A DNA stretch of 64,000 nucleotides from Fonsecaea monophora (lineage: Eukaryota; Ascomycota; Eurotiomycetes; Chaetothyriales; Herpotrichiellaceae): contig NW_019173987.1 in the NCBI RefSeq assembly GCF_001642475.1, positions 62,001 through 126,000 of the forward strand. The letters are read 5' to 3'. Below, piece by piece: positions 44,421-55,575 of this stretch. The translations under genes were made by a program, and so were the position numbers. The notes beneath the pieces were generated by a model. The model saw only the letters and a program-made list of their open reading frames with translations. It did no database searches and had not been told where the DNA came from. Position 1 is the first letter of the stretch. Each line of letters begins with the position of its first letter.

Positions 44421-47400
44421 CGATCTAACCCCCTTTCAGACACTCCCAATGAATCATGTCCGACAGGTCGAAAAAGGGGGTTGGATGGGTGGATGGATGG
44501 ACCCAGCCAGTCCTCGAGAAAGCAAAAGAGAGAAAATCACTTTAGAAATTTTCGGGTCCGTGGGGAAGAGGGGAAGTTTCGCGACGCGCAATACATACAT
44601 ACCACAAAGAACCGTCATGTTACGGGGATACACGGTACAGACTACGATTTTAAGACGACGACAAGGCTGAGAATGGAGTGGAGTGGAATGGAATGGACTG
44701 GTGGGTGACACTACGTGCGTATCGCACACGAGAATGGTCGATGTGATGTGATGTGATGTGATGTGTTCCGGTGCGGCCGACCTCGATTGAGACTCAAATC
44801 ATATTCTCCCGTGGCCGTGGAGACCGCCCATACGTATACCGTATCCAGACTCTACACTACCCATTGTGAAGGGCCTCACACCAGAAAAGCAGTGCGAGAG
44901 CAAACAGCAGTTGTCCCATGCATCAGAGTCAGACCCAGACCCCCTTTTCTTTGCGGCAGCACGAAGCGACAGGCAGCCCCTTTGTATCGACGTCGGTTGC
45001 AGGAGAATCGGATGCCATACCGTTCATGGCGATACCAGGCTGAACCCGACCATTTTTCCCGACGGAATGGTTTTTCTTTTTCTCTTTCTTCTTCTCGCTT
45101 TTGGGGTTTTCCTCTCCTTCTGGAATTTGGATGCGACATCTCCGTCAGGGGGCTATGACTAACGCCTTCCCAGTCTGTCCTTTATCTTCCCTTGGAGGTG
45201 CTGGCAAGAACCGCTCACCACACAAAGCGATTCGTGGTCGGAACGGGCGGACTGACAGTGGTCGAGCTCGGCTAGTGTTGACAGGCCTCCTGAAAAGTTT
45301 GCTGCTGCTTGAGGCCTGACGAGTTTTCCACTCTCAATAGACCAAAGGGCGCGACCAAGCATCCGTTTAAGCATCATGGTGCTCTTGGGTCCCAGCAGAC
45401 TTGCAAACGGGCTGACACGCCCCGCGTTCATCTTCGGAAAAGCGCTTTCGACTCGTCCATCATCATCACGAGAACGAGGCCTTTCGGCCGGCACGTCATG
45501 GGACGTTCCGAGCTGCCTGGGAGAAGTTGTCCCGCTTACCAACAGAGAACATTGCTGGGGGGGTGGAATTGCTCGGCGTAAAGGTTCTCGGCAACGATGT
45601 ATGACCCGGTCTTTACTTCCTCGACCTAGGCAACAAAGACGACTCATTCAACCTGATTCCATCACGGTTGCACGAGTAAGCACATTGTTTTCCAGTCCAC
45701 ATTCCCCATACGGAGTTCCCGACCGCCCACCGCCATTAACAGACCTCACTCCAATCTTGCTGGATCACTTCCTGAGGAGCAAGTTGCACTTCTCATCTTT
45801 TCTTTAGTCGGTGCTATTCTACCTGCCCGGTGGTGGAAGCTTGGCCTTAGCTCGTAAGTGTAGCAGCTTGCTATGTGTGAAGAATTGATTAGGGAATGCC
45901 TCAGACACAGGGGCTTTAATGGGGACCGAAGGATTCCCACGGCCTGGTCCAGTGTGGCATGGTTCCTCAATATCTAGATATGGAAGGCTAGTGGCACCTC
46001 AACAGCGCGGTCCAACACAACTGACTGGCACAAACGGTTTCCTCTTTTCGAGCATGAGCCATAGGCGAGAATCCTCTTGACAAATTCCTGCAACTCGAAC
46101 CGTGGTCGCCGTTCTCGGGATATACCAGTACTCCACGTCAGCTTGCGAATGGAGACCTCACGGTAGAGTGTGTTTGTAGGTTTCAGCCTTACAGGGCATC
46201 ATCCGCTAAAATGGCAGACGGAGCACTTGTGGAAACCATACGGGCTCATTTGCCGCCGACTCTTGGATCCCAACATGAGGAGCTTAGTAAATCATCTCCG
46301 CAGCAGTGATCCTCTGGCCAGAGCTCGGTTGCGTATTCATGTTGATCCGGCAGGCAGGCCAAATCCTTCAGTGCTGACATGCGGCACAAACTTTGTCGAA
46401 CATGATTACTGGTCCTCGGTGCCGAGCGCAGCCTTTTGCCTACCTTAGAACGGTTTTTTGCTTGGCGTGTTTCACCGTCTTCAAACGTGCTTTTGAGCTC
46501 GGCTTTGTTGTAGCAAAACGGACTTGCTGACTCGAACCATCGGGCATCCCGAAAGTCAGACATGCAATAGTATGGGGGGTTGGACGCCACCCTTTGGAAG
46601 GTGATGACCACCAAAAGAGCCCCAGACTTTGTCCGAAAGAGCGACAATCGGAAACATTCCGTTGTGTTTACTCCACGTGCCAACGGTTCGCTTATCTAAA
46701 TCCACGAATATGGCGGCGATAGAATTTGCGAGCATGATGGATTGGCGAGAGAGTCCATGCTGTCGGAAATGTACAAGCGCAGGTTGAATAGTTAGGGATC
46801 GGGGTAACCAATGTCTGCTGTGAGTCGTAACTGAAGTTCAGCCTCGTGTACCTCGTGAGAAGTCAAGAAGTTTCGGTCGGGAAAGACCCAAAAGCCGATC
46901 TCCAGCATTATCCCAAGCAGGGGATTGTTAGTAGGCAAGCAAAGAATTCCGCTTTGTCCGTTTAGGGGTCCAAACATGCGGGTTTCAGTCTCGTGACGGC
47001 AGGCAAGGGGTCTTCGGCCCTCAACAGTTTGGATGGGGGAAGGAAACCAGGTTTCGTCCTTGCTAATCGCACTTGTGTACCCGACGCTCACCGGAAAGGG
47101 CAAATGGGTGAACGAGCCTCTAAACGGGCAAGATTGGTGGAGGTGACAGCTCGGCGGGAGGCCCAAATGCAAGAGCGGGATCGTCGTATTGAAGCCGAGC
47201 AGGCCTATCCGGGCTGCGTTCCCTCGCCTCGAGTGAACACGAACTGCACCATGCGAGCTCGTGTTTACCTGCACCTTGCGAGCGACACTCATTGTACTCA
47301 ACCACGTGTCGTTACGACAAAGGTTGAAAGATTTGCGTGCCCTTGACATCATTCCCATCCAGATCCACGAACGGTGACAAGGAAATTGAGGACCGCTGAC

Positions 47401-47800
47401 TCTGGGCTGACATCTGAGCATGGATGAAAGCAGACACAAACCCATCATCAACTCCACCAGCGAAATGATGTCCACACACCTGGACGCTAGTGCTGACAGA
47501 GGCTGCCAGCCTTAAACCCCGAGCGGCCTTCAGCTGTGCGGCACACTGCAGACAACTATGCACCAGATGGGCAGGTTCTGATCATGCATGATGCAGCAGC
47601 ACTGGCATCAACGTTGACAACAAACAGTGGCCGGGCATTGAGTGGGCACCTTAGGACAAGATACAAAGCTCCAGCTCTCGGCAAAGCCGGCATATTTCGA
47701 GTCACCAGTGTGGACCATCTTCACAACTTGAGCAGGGAAAGAAAAAATGAGGCGTCGAGACAAAACCACGAGTCTAGAAGGTCGTCCATTTGGCGTCGGG
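44421..47800. other. 3.4-kb region without a supported gene
   Basis: This convergent spacer between yvh1 (+) and vfa1 (-) is far longer than two 3' UTRs require. Open frames such as 45159-45647 and 46792-47475 on the minus strand lack recognisable domains. An ATGTG array lies at 44741-44765. Confidence 0.55.
44741..44765. repeat. ATGTG pentanucleotide array
   Basis: Five perfect ATGTG units occur about 320 nt downstream of the yvh1 stop, preceded by GGAGT/GGAAT-type repeats at about 44673-44698. Confidence 0.9.
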
Positions 47801-48563
47801 TCATGAGATGTCGCCCTTCGGCGCTGCAGGGAAGAAGCTGGGATCTTTCATGCGCTGTTGGTTCCGTTTTGCAACCTCTAGATTGCGCAATCGGTCAATT
47901 CGCATTTGATAGAAATTTCTGTCATCATTAGACTGGAGGGTAGGTCACCGAGAAGAAGGGGGAAATGACTCACTTGTGCAGGGCATATACACGAGGAACA
48001 TCTTCCGACTTCTCGTTGGGACTCGAACCGGCTTGTATGGCTTTGATCTACAGACGATCGCAACATCAGCTTCGAGGACGAAGGGAAACGGCAAGTACTA
48101 GTGAGATCAGACTGACCTTATCATCCCTTTCTTTCTCAGCCTTGCCGTCATCGTCGTCGTCCTTCTTTTTGTCCTTGTCGTCGTCCTTGGCCTTTTTCTT
48201 GGCCTTCTTGTTGCGCTGTTTCTCCTCGTACTCCTGCTTGATTTTCTCTATCTCTTTGTCCATCCATTCTTTCTTCTTTTTTGCAGCTTCTGCCTCGGCG
48301 TCTACAATGGGGGAAGCAAACCCTCTGTCGCTAAGGTGGGAAACACAGACATAGAAGAAATCCTGGCACAGACCAGTTGGCAGGGTGATCGTCATGGACC
48401 TGACTCAAAGGACTGATCGTGTCTGGAAGAAAGGAATGGCACTTACTTTATTATCAGGAGTGATCAGCACCTTGACCGAGGGTTTGTAACAGACATAACA
48501 GGCCTTGGATGAAGCTTCAGCGACAGTGCGGAGATGGTAGACGTTTGGGAAGGGCAAGGACAT
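47801..48563 (-). CDS. vfa1: Vfa1-like VPS4-associated protein
   Basis: Proposed structure: complement(join(47801..47918,47974..48047,48117..48362,48447..48563)), 184 aa in four exons with 55-84 nt introns. The N-terminal zinc-binding part has CYVCYKPS (Cys22 and Cys25) and, after the first splice, DFFYVCVSHL, supplying further Cys/His ligands. A long charged helix follows (AEAAKKKKEWMDKEIEKIKQ) with a Lys/Asp-rich tract, and the C-terminus reads NFYQMRIDRLRNLEVAKRNQ...FFPAAPKGDIS. The order matches Vfa1, which in yeast binds and stimulates the AAA-ATPase Vps4 that disassembles ESCRT-III at endosomes. Each splice junction restores the expected frame, which supports the model. Confidence 0.9.
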
Positions 48564-49101
48564 GGTGATTACAAGAAGACACAGTGTTTTAGAGTCCTTT
48601 TCCTGACGTTCCGAGAGAGAGAGACTACAGAAGGAGGGGGGGAGATTGGGAATTGACCAGTTTGTCAAGGATGGTGGATGGTGACAGAGAATCGAGTCGC
48701 ATCTGAAGTGGAAGACACCAGAGGCGTGTTGTCCGTTTCTGGTATTTCTGTCTTGCTGCTCTTCCGGTCTACGGGGACTAACTGTTTCGGGCCTTGTAGA
48801 GAGGGTGGCTTCAGATGTTGCATCTTCGAAGAGCGTTACAAGAGATTATATTGTCGCTGGTAACGGTCACTTGTCTAGTGCTCGTCTCGAGTTCATGTCG
48901 GTCAGCCGGCCATTATCGATGGGAACAAGATTTCCCATTACTACGTCCATTGCAATAAGGCGAGACCAGGAAGTTCAAGCCAGCGGGTAGAATGGACACA
49001 TAGATGGGAGAAAGACGTCTTGCAACGCAGTTGAGATACTACAACACATTTTTGCTGAACCCCAATCCCAGCCCTGCTTGAGCACATACAATGCGGACCT
49101 C
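48564..49101. other. Intergenic region vfa1 / rsm25
   Basis: This tandem minus-strand spacer holds the vfa1 promoter and the rsm25 3' end; no gene is seen. Confidence 0.6.
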
Positions 49102-49974
49102 CTATGGAGAACCGGGACGTCTCGATACACGAGAGTCCAATTGCGCTTGTTGAGCAAACACAGCAGCTCCGATCGCAGGACGACCGCCTGGCTGCTGCAG
49201 CTGGGTCGTACTCTCTTCCAGCACATTGTCCTTCAAAGCCTCCTCTTCAGCGCTGGTGACAGTGCCTTCAAAAGCGGCAGCCCTCGATGTTTGCTCAAAG
49301 ACGACCTGCCGGCTCCATTTCTCCCAGTCATTGTACATCGCATTCTCAATGCCCATGCTAATCTGCAAGGCCGACTTCCCGAATCGAGCGCCCATATGTC
49401 TCGCCTCTTCAGCAGCAATCCTATCCCTCCGTTCTTGGCGTCGGCGCAGGGTGTAGAACTCTTTTCGTGCGATATCGTAAGCTTGCGGGACAGTAATGTC
49501 GGGGGTATTTTCCAGTAGCCAGAGTTGTCGCTGGACCACACATTCGCCAGATAGAGGGATGCCGGGTTGAACCAGGCCTTTTGACCAGTCTGCGTTTTTG
49601 TATTGCTCTCCTGATGTCTCGACGATCACTCGAGGCCGCGCCAGCTCCCAGGGATGATCGCTATAGAAAGTTCTTCGTAATGAATCCTCCTCATAATGTA
49701 AAGATTTGGGGCTGAAGACATGGCGAGCCTTGGCCGACTTCGGCCTCTTAGGTTCAATGATTTGTACATATTGTTCTGTTTTTCCGCTCGGGAGAGTTCG
49801 TGTGCGGACTTTGGTCAGAGGATGCTTGACGGGCTGCTGGCGGACGAGAATTTGTGCTGGCGGGATATCATGCACGATATCCACCCAGTTGGGTACCGAA
49901 GGAATCTGTTTGGCCTTGAATTTGGCCAGCGCAGCCCTGCGGACGTTGATGGCAGTGAGGTTTAATCGGCCCAT
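49102..49974 (-). CDS. rsm25: Mitochondrial small-subunit ribosomal protein mS23 (Rsm25)
   Basis: Single exon, 290 aa, starting MGRLNLTAINVRRAALA. The sequence matches fungal Rsm25/mS23: a basic N-terminus with VPNWVDIVHDIPPAQILVRQQP, then SKSARHVFSPK-type and YSDHPWELARPRV segments, and a helical middle with AYDIARKEFYTLRRRQE and EEARHMGARFGKSALQ. The C-terminus is Gln/Ala-rich with EEEALKDNVLEES. The protein is a structural component of the mitochondrial 37S ribosomal subunit. The basic N-terminus doubles as a plausible targeting segment. It lies divergent from a predicted mitochondrial PPR gene with 373 nt between start codons, so coordinate expression is possible but not shown. Confidence 0.9.
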   Translation of the reverse strand: MGRLNLTAINVRRAALAKFKAKQIPSVPNWVDIVHDIPPAQILVRQQPVKHPLTKVRTRTLPSGKTEQYVQIIEPKRPKSAKARHVFSPKSLHYEEDSLRRTFYSDHPWELARPRVIVETSGEQYKNADWSKGLVQPGIPLSGECVVQRQLWLLENTPDITVPQAYDIARKEFYTLRRRQERRDRIAAEEARHMGARFGKSALQISMGIENAMYNDWEKWSRQVVFEQTSRAAAFEGTVTSAEEEALKDNVLEESTTQLQQPGGRPAIGAAVFAQQAQLDSRVSRRPGSP

Positions 49975-50347
49975 GATGGGGTAGCTTCACAGGCAAGTGT
50001 CGGTGTCGACGAGCTCAAGGAGTTGGGGGAGTCAGACACAGCAGGAGTCTCTCGGAGGTAATTTCGAACCTAGAGGAGCGACTGTGAGTCTTTTCTCACG
50101 TTCATCGAGACGACCAGCTTGGTGATTAGGATAACTTGAATCTCCATTGACCACTCGTTACAAGGAAAAGCTGCGGCGAAAATGCGCGCTAGTGGAGCAG
50201 TTTCCAAGATGCCCAATTTGGGAATCTCAACCGCGAGCGTTTTTTTCGACTTGTCAAGACTGTCTCTTGTGCCAGCACCTCCAGAAGAAGATCGTCTACT
50301 CCCTTTTAAGTCCGATGATGAAGAGCTGACAATATGCTCCCAGGCAT
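49975..50347. other. Divergent promoter region rsm25 / PPR gene
   Basis: No recognised gene. A small upstream frame (ATG at 50182) overlaps the start of the PPR gene in another phase and could be a uORF. Confidence 0.5.
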
Positions 50348-53278
50348 ATGCATTCATCCTCCAAACTCCTCGGATGCAGCAGCTTCCCGAATGCGACGCC
50401 AATAATACGTTCCAATATTTCGATATGCGACTTCCTCGCCCCTCGCATCCGGCCACGCGCAGCCCTTGCTTCAAAGCAGACGATATGTGGACGAAGTGGA
50501 CCTCCCAATGGAGGGTCCAATGTTAGAGCTGTCGAAGCCACTTTTTACGGATGGTTGTCGCGTGCAGGAGAATGCGCGACGAGGTCTCGTCCAGTACCAC
50601 CTTCGACCTCCGGTTGCCGGACACCGAATCGATCGACGCATGGAGATGGGCGAAGAAAAGGAAAGAGTCTGTTGAGGGAACAATACCGCAGCATAAGCCA
50701 CGGTGTTAGGGAACGTCACGTCGCAATATTGGATAAACCTGAACAACCGAGGGTCTCTAGAAATCGGCGCAAGGACAAGACCAATGCGTGGGATTTTTTT
50801 GACTCCAATACGCTCGAATTTGCACAAAACAGTCGGCTACCGGCCGCCTTCTTTGATGATCTGAACACTCTGCACGAGAAAGTGAGACAAGGGAATGATG
50901 GACAAGAAAAACAGGATGAATCCGACCTATCACAGCCCATGCTTGAGGAACAAATGGCCCTGTTGAAGTCGGTAAGAGATCTCGAGGAACGGCTGGCTGC
51001 GGCCAAGGCCAGCTTGGACAGCTCAATACACAATAAGTCTCCCACACCCGAGCGTGCGACGGCAGTGACACCTGTGACCTCGAACCAACCAGCCGTTGTG
51101 CTGTCCAAGGACGACTACAAGAATTTGGTGGATCTCTACTTCTTCAGTCACAGCAATCGTTTCGACCCGGAATCGCCTCATTCGTCTCCGACGCCGAAAT
51201 TCCTGGAGGACTATGCATTCCGTCTGTCCGAGGACTTTGCACCCCCTCAGGCCTATGCGGAGTTTTATACCGAAGATGAAGGCTACGAGTCACCCCTCAA
51301 GGAGGTAGAGAAGATGCTCAAGTCGAAGCAGCTACGCGAAATCTCTGCCTTCAAAGCCTTTGTCGATCTGCTCCTCGACAATCACTCCTCAAATGCAGCA
51401 CTATTCAGAGCTTACAAGCGGCTGCCACAACCCGGGGTCGCTTTCCTCCCCAAGGGGACTATCAGATTGTTTCTGCAACGCATGTCGACACCCTGGCAGA
51501 AGAGCGAAAAATCAATGATCAGATATCTGTCATTGATTGACGACATGCAAAAGGCCAATCTACCAATCGCAAGGTCGGAATGGGCCTCTGCTATTTACCT
51601 GGCTGGCAGGTCTTTCTCAAAAGTGACGGAGTCGGAACTGAATGCTGCGCTGCGACTGTGGAAGCAGATGGAACAGGAAGCTGGTGTCCAGGCTCACAAT
51701 ATCACTTTCAACATTCTTTTTGACATTGCAGTGAGGGCTAACAAATACCCCCTGGCTCAGATGATCCTGAAAGAGATGCACGATCGGGGTCTTCATCTCA
51801 ATAGGCTTGGCCGTGTCAGCGTCATCTATTACCATGGGCTACGAGGCGATGGTGATGCTGTTCGAAAAGCTTACCGCGATTTTGTCGATGCCGGAGAAAT
51901 CGTCGACACACTCGTGCTGAATTGCGTCATGGCGGCGTTGTTCAACGCTCAGGAACCGGCGGCGGCGGAGCAAATATACGAGCGGATGAAGAGTCTACAT
52001 ATGAATACCCGTCGAGAAGTGCGAAACGACGGCACTGTGGCATCATACCGACAATATCCAGGCCCGGGTCCGGAACTGATCCACCGCAAGCTGGCTGCGA
52101 ACTCTTTGAGGAGAGTCTTGCTCTTCGCGAGTAGACTGAAACACCTGCTGCCGGAGCATCACAAGGAGGCACAAGAGTTGATGCCGTTGAGACCGGACCA
52201 CACAACCTTCCGGACCATGATCTCTTACCACGCAAACGTTTCCGGGAACCTCAACCGAATCACAGTGCTAATAAACGAAATGTCAGAGCTGTTCGGTTTA
52301 CCATTGCAAAGTATTCACTACCAGCTGCTGTTCAAGGGATTTGCTCTCCATGGCGCCACAAGAAACCCGCATGCGACTTGGAATCTGCACCGGCTAAATT
52401 TGGCCTGGGAAGCTTGTCGAAAAGACATCCGAGAAGGCCAGATTGCCCGCCGACGAGCCAAGCAGACAAAATCCGATGACCAGACACTCCCGTCGATTGA
52501 CATCATCAACGAAACCTCTGAAGACCGAGAGCCGGTTCACGGAGAACCAAGAGGCCTCAAACGCATGAGCGAATGGGATGATTTTGTTCTTGACCTCGCT
52601 GCGTTTCCTAGAGAACGAAGGAAGCACATCGAAAGAATCCACGCCGAGCTCTTCGATGAGGAGAGAGAGAAGCGAGAACCTCTCATCCGGAATCCCTTCT
52701 CTCGTGGCTCGAGGGAGTCCCTCCCACATGATCAGAAGACCTACTACCCATTGGGAGAGCGCAAGTTGGATCAAGATGAAGGGGAATATGTGCTGCCGTC
52801 GCCGATTCTGGCAATTGATCCGTCTAGCAGCGAGGTGCAGGGTGGATATTGCGCTGAAGAGAGCATTGAAGAGACTATTGAGGAAACAATCCAGATCGTT
52901 CCGGAGCCACGGACATTCCCACATACAACAGAATCTCTAGACACAGAATGGCACAGCAATGCTGGATCTAGCACAGACGATACATCACCGCAGTCCGAAG
53001 CCGGGACAGATTCGCATTCTGACCCTGACGGTGAAGATGGCCGCGACGTCCCACCCGTGCCATCCACCTCGCAGTACCAGGTGGAAGCCACTCGCCCGTT
53101 GATCTGCTGGCTCTTGCGCGCCTACGCCAACGCGACGGGCTCGCGCCAGCAAGTGGAAGCGATATGGGACTCTGTGCGGCCGCTGTGGCACTCGCGCGAG
53201 CCGAACGACCAGGCCGCGGTGATCCGGGTGCTGAGGCGATGCCTGAGGAATTGTGATCGATACGGTCCGCCATTGTGA
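50348..53278 (+). CDS. Pentatricopeptide repeat (PPR) protein, probably mitochondrial
   Basis: Single exon, 976 aa. The N-terminal 100 residues are rich in Arg and Ser with almost no acidic residues, consistent with a mitochondrial targeting region. A coiled-coil stretch (EEQMALLKSVRDLEERLAAA, about 199) follows. PPR-type helical pairs are clearest at about 447-557 (HNITFNILFDIAVRANKYPL, ILKEMHDRGLHLNRLGRVS, LVLNCVMAALFNAQEPAAAE) and near 617-670 (DHTTFRTMISYHANVSGNL). The C-terminal part is acidic and disordered before a final helical block (RPLICWLLRAYANATGSRQQ). Fungal PPR proteins of this layout bind organellar transcripts and control their stability or translation. The specific target is unknown; resemblance to CYA5-type activators is only general. 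Confidence 0.85.
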   Translation: MHSSSKLLGCSSFPNATPIIRSNISICDFLAPRIRPRAALASKQTICGRSGPPNGGSNVRAVEATFYGWLSRAGECATRSRPVPPSTSGCRTPNRSTHGDGRRKGKSLLREQYRSISHGVRERHVAILDKPEQPRVSRNRRKDKTNAWDFFDSNTLEFAQNSRLPAAFFDDLNTLHEKVRQGNDGQEKQDESDLSQPMLEEQMALLKSVRDLEERLAAAKASLDSSIHNKSPTPERATAVTPVTSNQPAVVLSKDDYKNLVDLYFFSHSNRFDPESPHSSPTPKFLEDYAFRLSEDFAPPQAYAEFYTEDEGYESPLKEVEKMLKSKQLREISAFKAFVDLLLDNHSSNAALFRAYKRLPQPGVAFLPKGTIRLFLQRMSTPWQKSEKSMIRYLSLIDDMQKANLPIARSEWASAIYLAGRSFSKVTESELNAALRLWKQMEQEAGVQAHNITFNILFDIAVRANKYPLAQMILKEMHDRGLHLNRLGRVSVIYYHGLRGDGDAVRKAYRDFVDAGEIVDTLVLNCVMAALFNAQEPAAAEQIYERMKSLHMNTRREVRNDGTVASYRQYPGPGPELIHRKLAANSLRRVLLFASRLKHLLPEHHKEAQELMPLRPDHTTFRTMISYHANVSGNLNRITVLINEMSELFGLPLQSIHYQLLFKGFALHGATRNPHATWNLHRLNLAWEACRKDIREGQIARRRAKQTKSDDQTLPSIDIINETSEDREPVHGEPRGLKRMSEWDDFVLDLAAFPRERRKHIERIHAELFDEEREKREPLIRNPFSRGSRESLPHDQKTYYPLGERKLDQDEGEYVLPSPILAIDPSSSEVQGGYCAEESIEETIEETIQIVPEPRTFPHTTESLDTEWHSNAGSSTDDTSPQSEAGTDSHSDPDGEDGRDVPPVPSTSQYQVEATRPLICWLLRAYANATGSRQQVEAIWDSVRPLWHSREPNDQAAVIRVLRRCLRNCDRYGPPL

Positions 53279-54006
53279 AAGGAGAGGACAGACACAACAC
53301 GATAGTTCCGGTTGGATCAAGGAATATAGCCAAGGGATAGAGGGTCATGTGTGAAGAAGTTATACATCCCCCCAGCCTGTGCGAGATTACACAGTCCTTG
53401 GTACATGTACAGTAACGTCCTCGCGGTCTTTTTAGTCTATACATACATTCACAATACCTAGATATATGACATACATATATTGGGCACCACTCAGGGGCTC
53501 CCTCCCTACTGTACATTGGTACATGCGTATATACATATATAGTGAGAGACGGACTATGAATCTAGATATGATACATCGCACATTACAAATCATCCATGAT
53601 ACATGATACATGCTATGTATATCCCACCATGACTTCCGAGTATATGTACATCGGTACGGGGGTATAGGCACTATACGCGACCTTGGCTGTACGTCGGGTC
53701 GGGCTGTATATACAGAAAGGAATCTCTGTTCAACCAGAATGAGAGTCAGAGAGGAAACGTTGAAAATACGTGACCAACTAACTACACGCTCGCACGCTCC
53801 AGGCCGTCTGCGCACGTGAGGTCTTGTTGTTCCCATCCAGGCGGTGGATAGCATGTCTTATCTATCTCTATCTCTATCATGTATAAATGACGGACTCGGA
53901 ATAGTAGGAGCCAGGTAGACGCCCGTCTGCTGGTTATGCTGGCGGTGACTGCAGAGCAAGCTCCCTTCATCTTGCATCCCATCTGGGACTGACTTGGGCG
54001 CCATCT
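53279..54006. other. Convergent AT-rich intergenic region
   Basis: No gene is seen. It is rich in TATA/TACATG words (about 53395-53650), consistent with 3' ends of the PPR gene and the cytochrome b5/FMN gene. Confidence 0.6.
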
Positions 54007-55575
54007 CTACAGCTTGCTCTCTCTGCCTGTGCCGAAGAGACAGTTTCTACCGACACTTTGCGTCTCTGGCGTCCACGCCACTGCGTAAGGGTGATCGCGT
54101 CTTTTCACCACCAACCGATCAATGGCGCCCGTGTTGACGTATTGAGGCCCGCACTCTCGCAGGCTGGTGACACCGATGTTGCGCATGGCGACTTCGAACT
54201 CATCCTTGAGGATTTCGATCAACTGCTCGACACCTTCCTGACCGTAACCCGTGGCGAAGAGGGCGGGTCGCCCAATCCCCGCGGCTACAGCGCCCAGGCA
54301 GACGACTTTGAGGATGTCGCTGCCGCGCCGGATGCCACCGTCGACGAAGATGCTGAAAGGTCTCGATTGGCCTGCGAGTACGGGCGGGGAGGACGGGTGG
54401 TGCTGCGTGATGATTTCCGGGTAGCGTGCGTGGATTTCGAGCAGGACAAGCAGAGCTGGAGGAGACGTGTCCAGGTTCCTCCCACCGTGGTTTGACAGCA
54501 CCACGCCCTCAAGACCGTAGTCCAGGGCCAGCCGCACATCGTCCGCGGACATGATCCCTTTCAACAAGAGTGGCAATTTGGTCTGAGAACGCAACCAGGC
54601 AATGTCATCCCAATTTAGATTTGGGTCGATGAAATTGCCCATAAGTCGCCCATACCCGCCTCCTTTCTTGTCATTCTTGGCCTTGGTGGTCATCATTGGG
54701 TTTTGGATCGTTTCATCAGCTTTGACACGCTCGTCCGCCTCTCTTTTACCCGCCGCAGCGGCATCAGTCGTCACGAATATCGCGCGGATGTTCTTGTGCT
54801 GGTGGATCTTGCGAAGGAGCTGTTCGGATTTGTGACGCTCCCGGTTGACGTAGAGCTGGAAGAAAAATGGATAGTCCGAGACGGCAGGTTGGGAGACGAT
54901 TTCGCTGGCAGAATAGCTGGCATTGTTGGAGATGCATTGAACGATTGTCTTCTCCTTTGCGGCCCGTGCCATAGCGAGTTCGCCATCTGGGTGAATCAAG
55001 CGCGCCATTGCGGCGGGAGAGACCATCAGTGGGAAGGAGACGGGATAGCCCAGGATATTGGTCTCAGTGCAGATCGTGCCCACGCGACGCATTACGCGTG
55101 GGCGAAAGAGCACGCGGCTGAACAGACTAGCGTTGAGGTCCTTCGTGATCAGATCGTTGGCTGCGGAGGAGTAGAAAGCCCATGTCTTTGCAGTGGCGCT
55201 GTTCCGAGCGGCGAGCTCGTAGTCGTGGGCATTTATTAGTGAATCCAACGGTGGCTTTTCTGAGGTAGAAGCAGATTTGGGTTTGGGCGTCTCTGTAGGA
55301 GGTGGCCTCGACCATTCTTGCGTTATTGTTGACCTGTCCAGCACCCCTTTGAGGGCATCTGCTGGAAGGTTATTTCTGATGATCGCTGGAGAGTGTATCT
55401 CATTGTATGCTTGAGTGGCGTCTCGACCCGCGTACTTGTATATTATCCCTGGACCGCCAGGGTGTTCGGGGGCGAATTTGGTGATGTCCCATATTTGATC
55501 ATCCACGACTATCCAGCAGTCTGTATCTGTATTGTGGGCTGAGATCTCTGACACTGAGATCTTGCGTGGCGCCAT
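54007..55575 (-). CDS. Flavocytochrome b2-like FMN-dependent alpha-hydroxy acid dehydrogenase
   Basis: Single exon, 522 aa. An N-terminal cytochrome b5 domain (about 5-78) has heme ligands His38 in HPGG and His61 in NEIHSP. The FMN-dependent dehydrogenase domain (about 113-500) carries the catalytic set of L-lactate dehydrogenase (cytochrome): Tyr135 (YSSAAND), Tyr242 (FQLYVN), Asp271 (VTTDA), Lys339 (LLLKG), His363 and Arg366 (SNHGGRNLD), and a phosphate-binding FVDGGIRRGSD. Family members oxidise L-lactate or related 2-hydroxy acids and pass electrons through heme to cytochrome c. Unlike yeast Cyb2, the protein starts almost directly at the b5 domain with no obvious presequence. The substrate cannot be assigned. 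It is divergent from the TatD gene; a TATA-like site lies about 80 nt upstream. Confidence 0.93.
   Translation of the reverse strand: MAPRKISVSEISAHNTDTDCWIVVDDQIWDITKFAPEHPGGPGIIYKYAGRDATQAYNEIHSPAIIRNNLPADALKGVLDRSTITQEWSRPPPTETPKPKSASTSEKPPLDSLINAHDYELAARNSATAKTWAFYSSAANDLITKDLNASLFSRVLFRPRVMRRVGTICTETNILGYPVSFPLMVSPAAMARLIHPDGELAMARAAKEKTIVQCISNNASYSASEIVSQPAVSDYPFFFQLYVNRERHKSEQLLRKIHQHKNIRAIFVTTDAAAAGKREADERVKADETIQNPMMTTKAKNDKKGGGYGRLMGNFIDPNLNWDDIAWLRSQTKLPLLLKGIMSADDVRLALDYGLEGVVLSNHGGRNLDTSPPALLVLLEIHARYPEIITQHHPSSPPVLAGQSRPFSIFVDGGIRRGSDILKVVCLGAVAAGIGRPALFATGYGQEGVEQLIEILKDEFEVAMRNIGVTSLRECGPQYVNTGAIDRLVVKRRDHPYAVAWTPETQSVGRNCLFGTGRESKL

Noticed and set aside
46792..47475. Minus-strand open frame of 227 codons in the third desert
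   Set aside because: No recognisable domain, and the translation lacks helix or strand periodicity.
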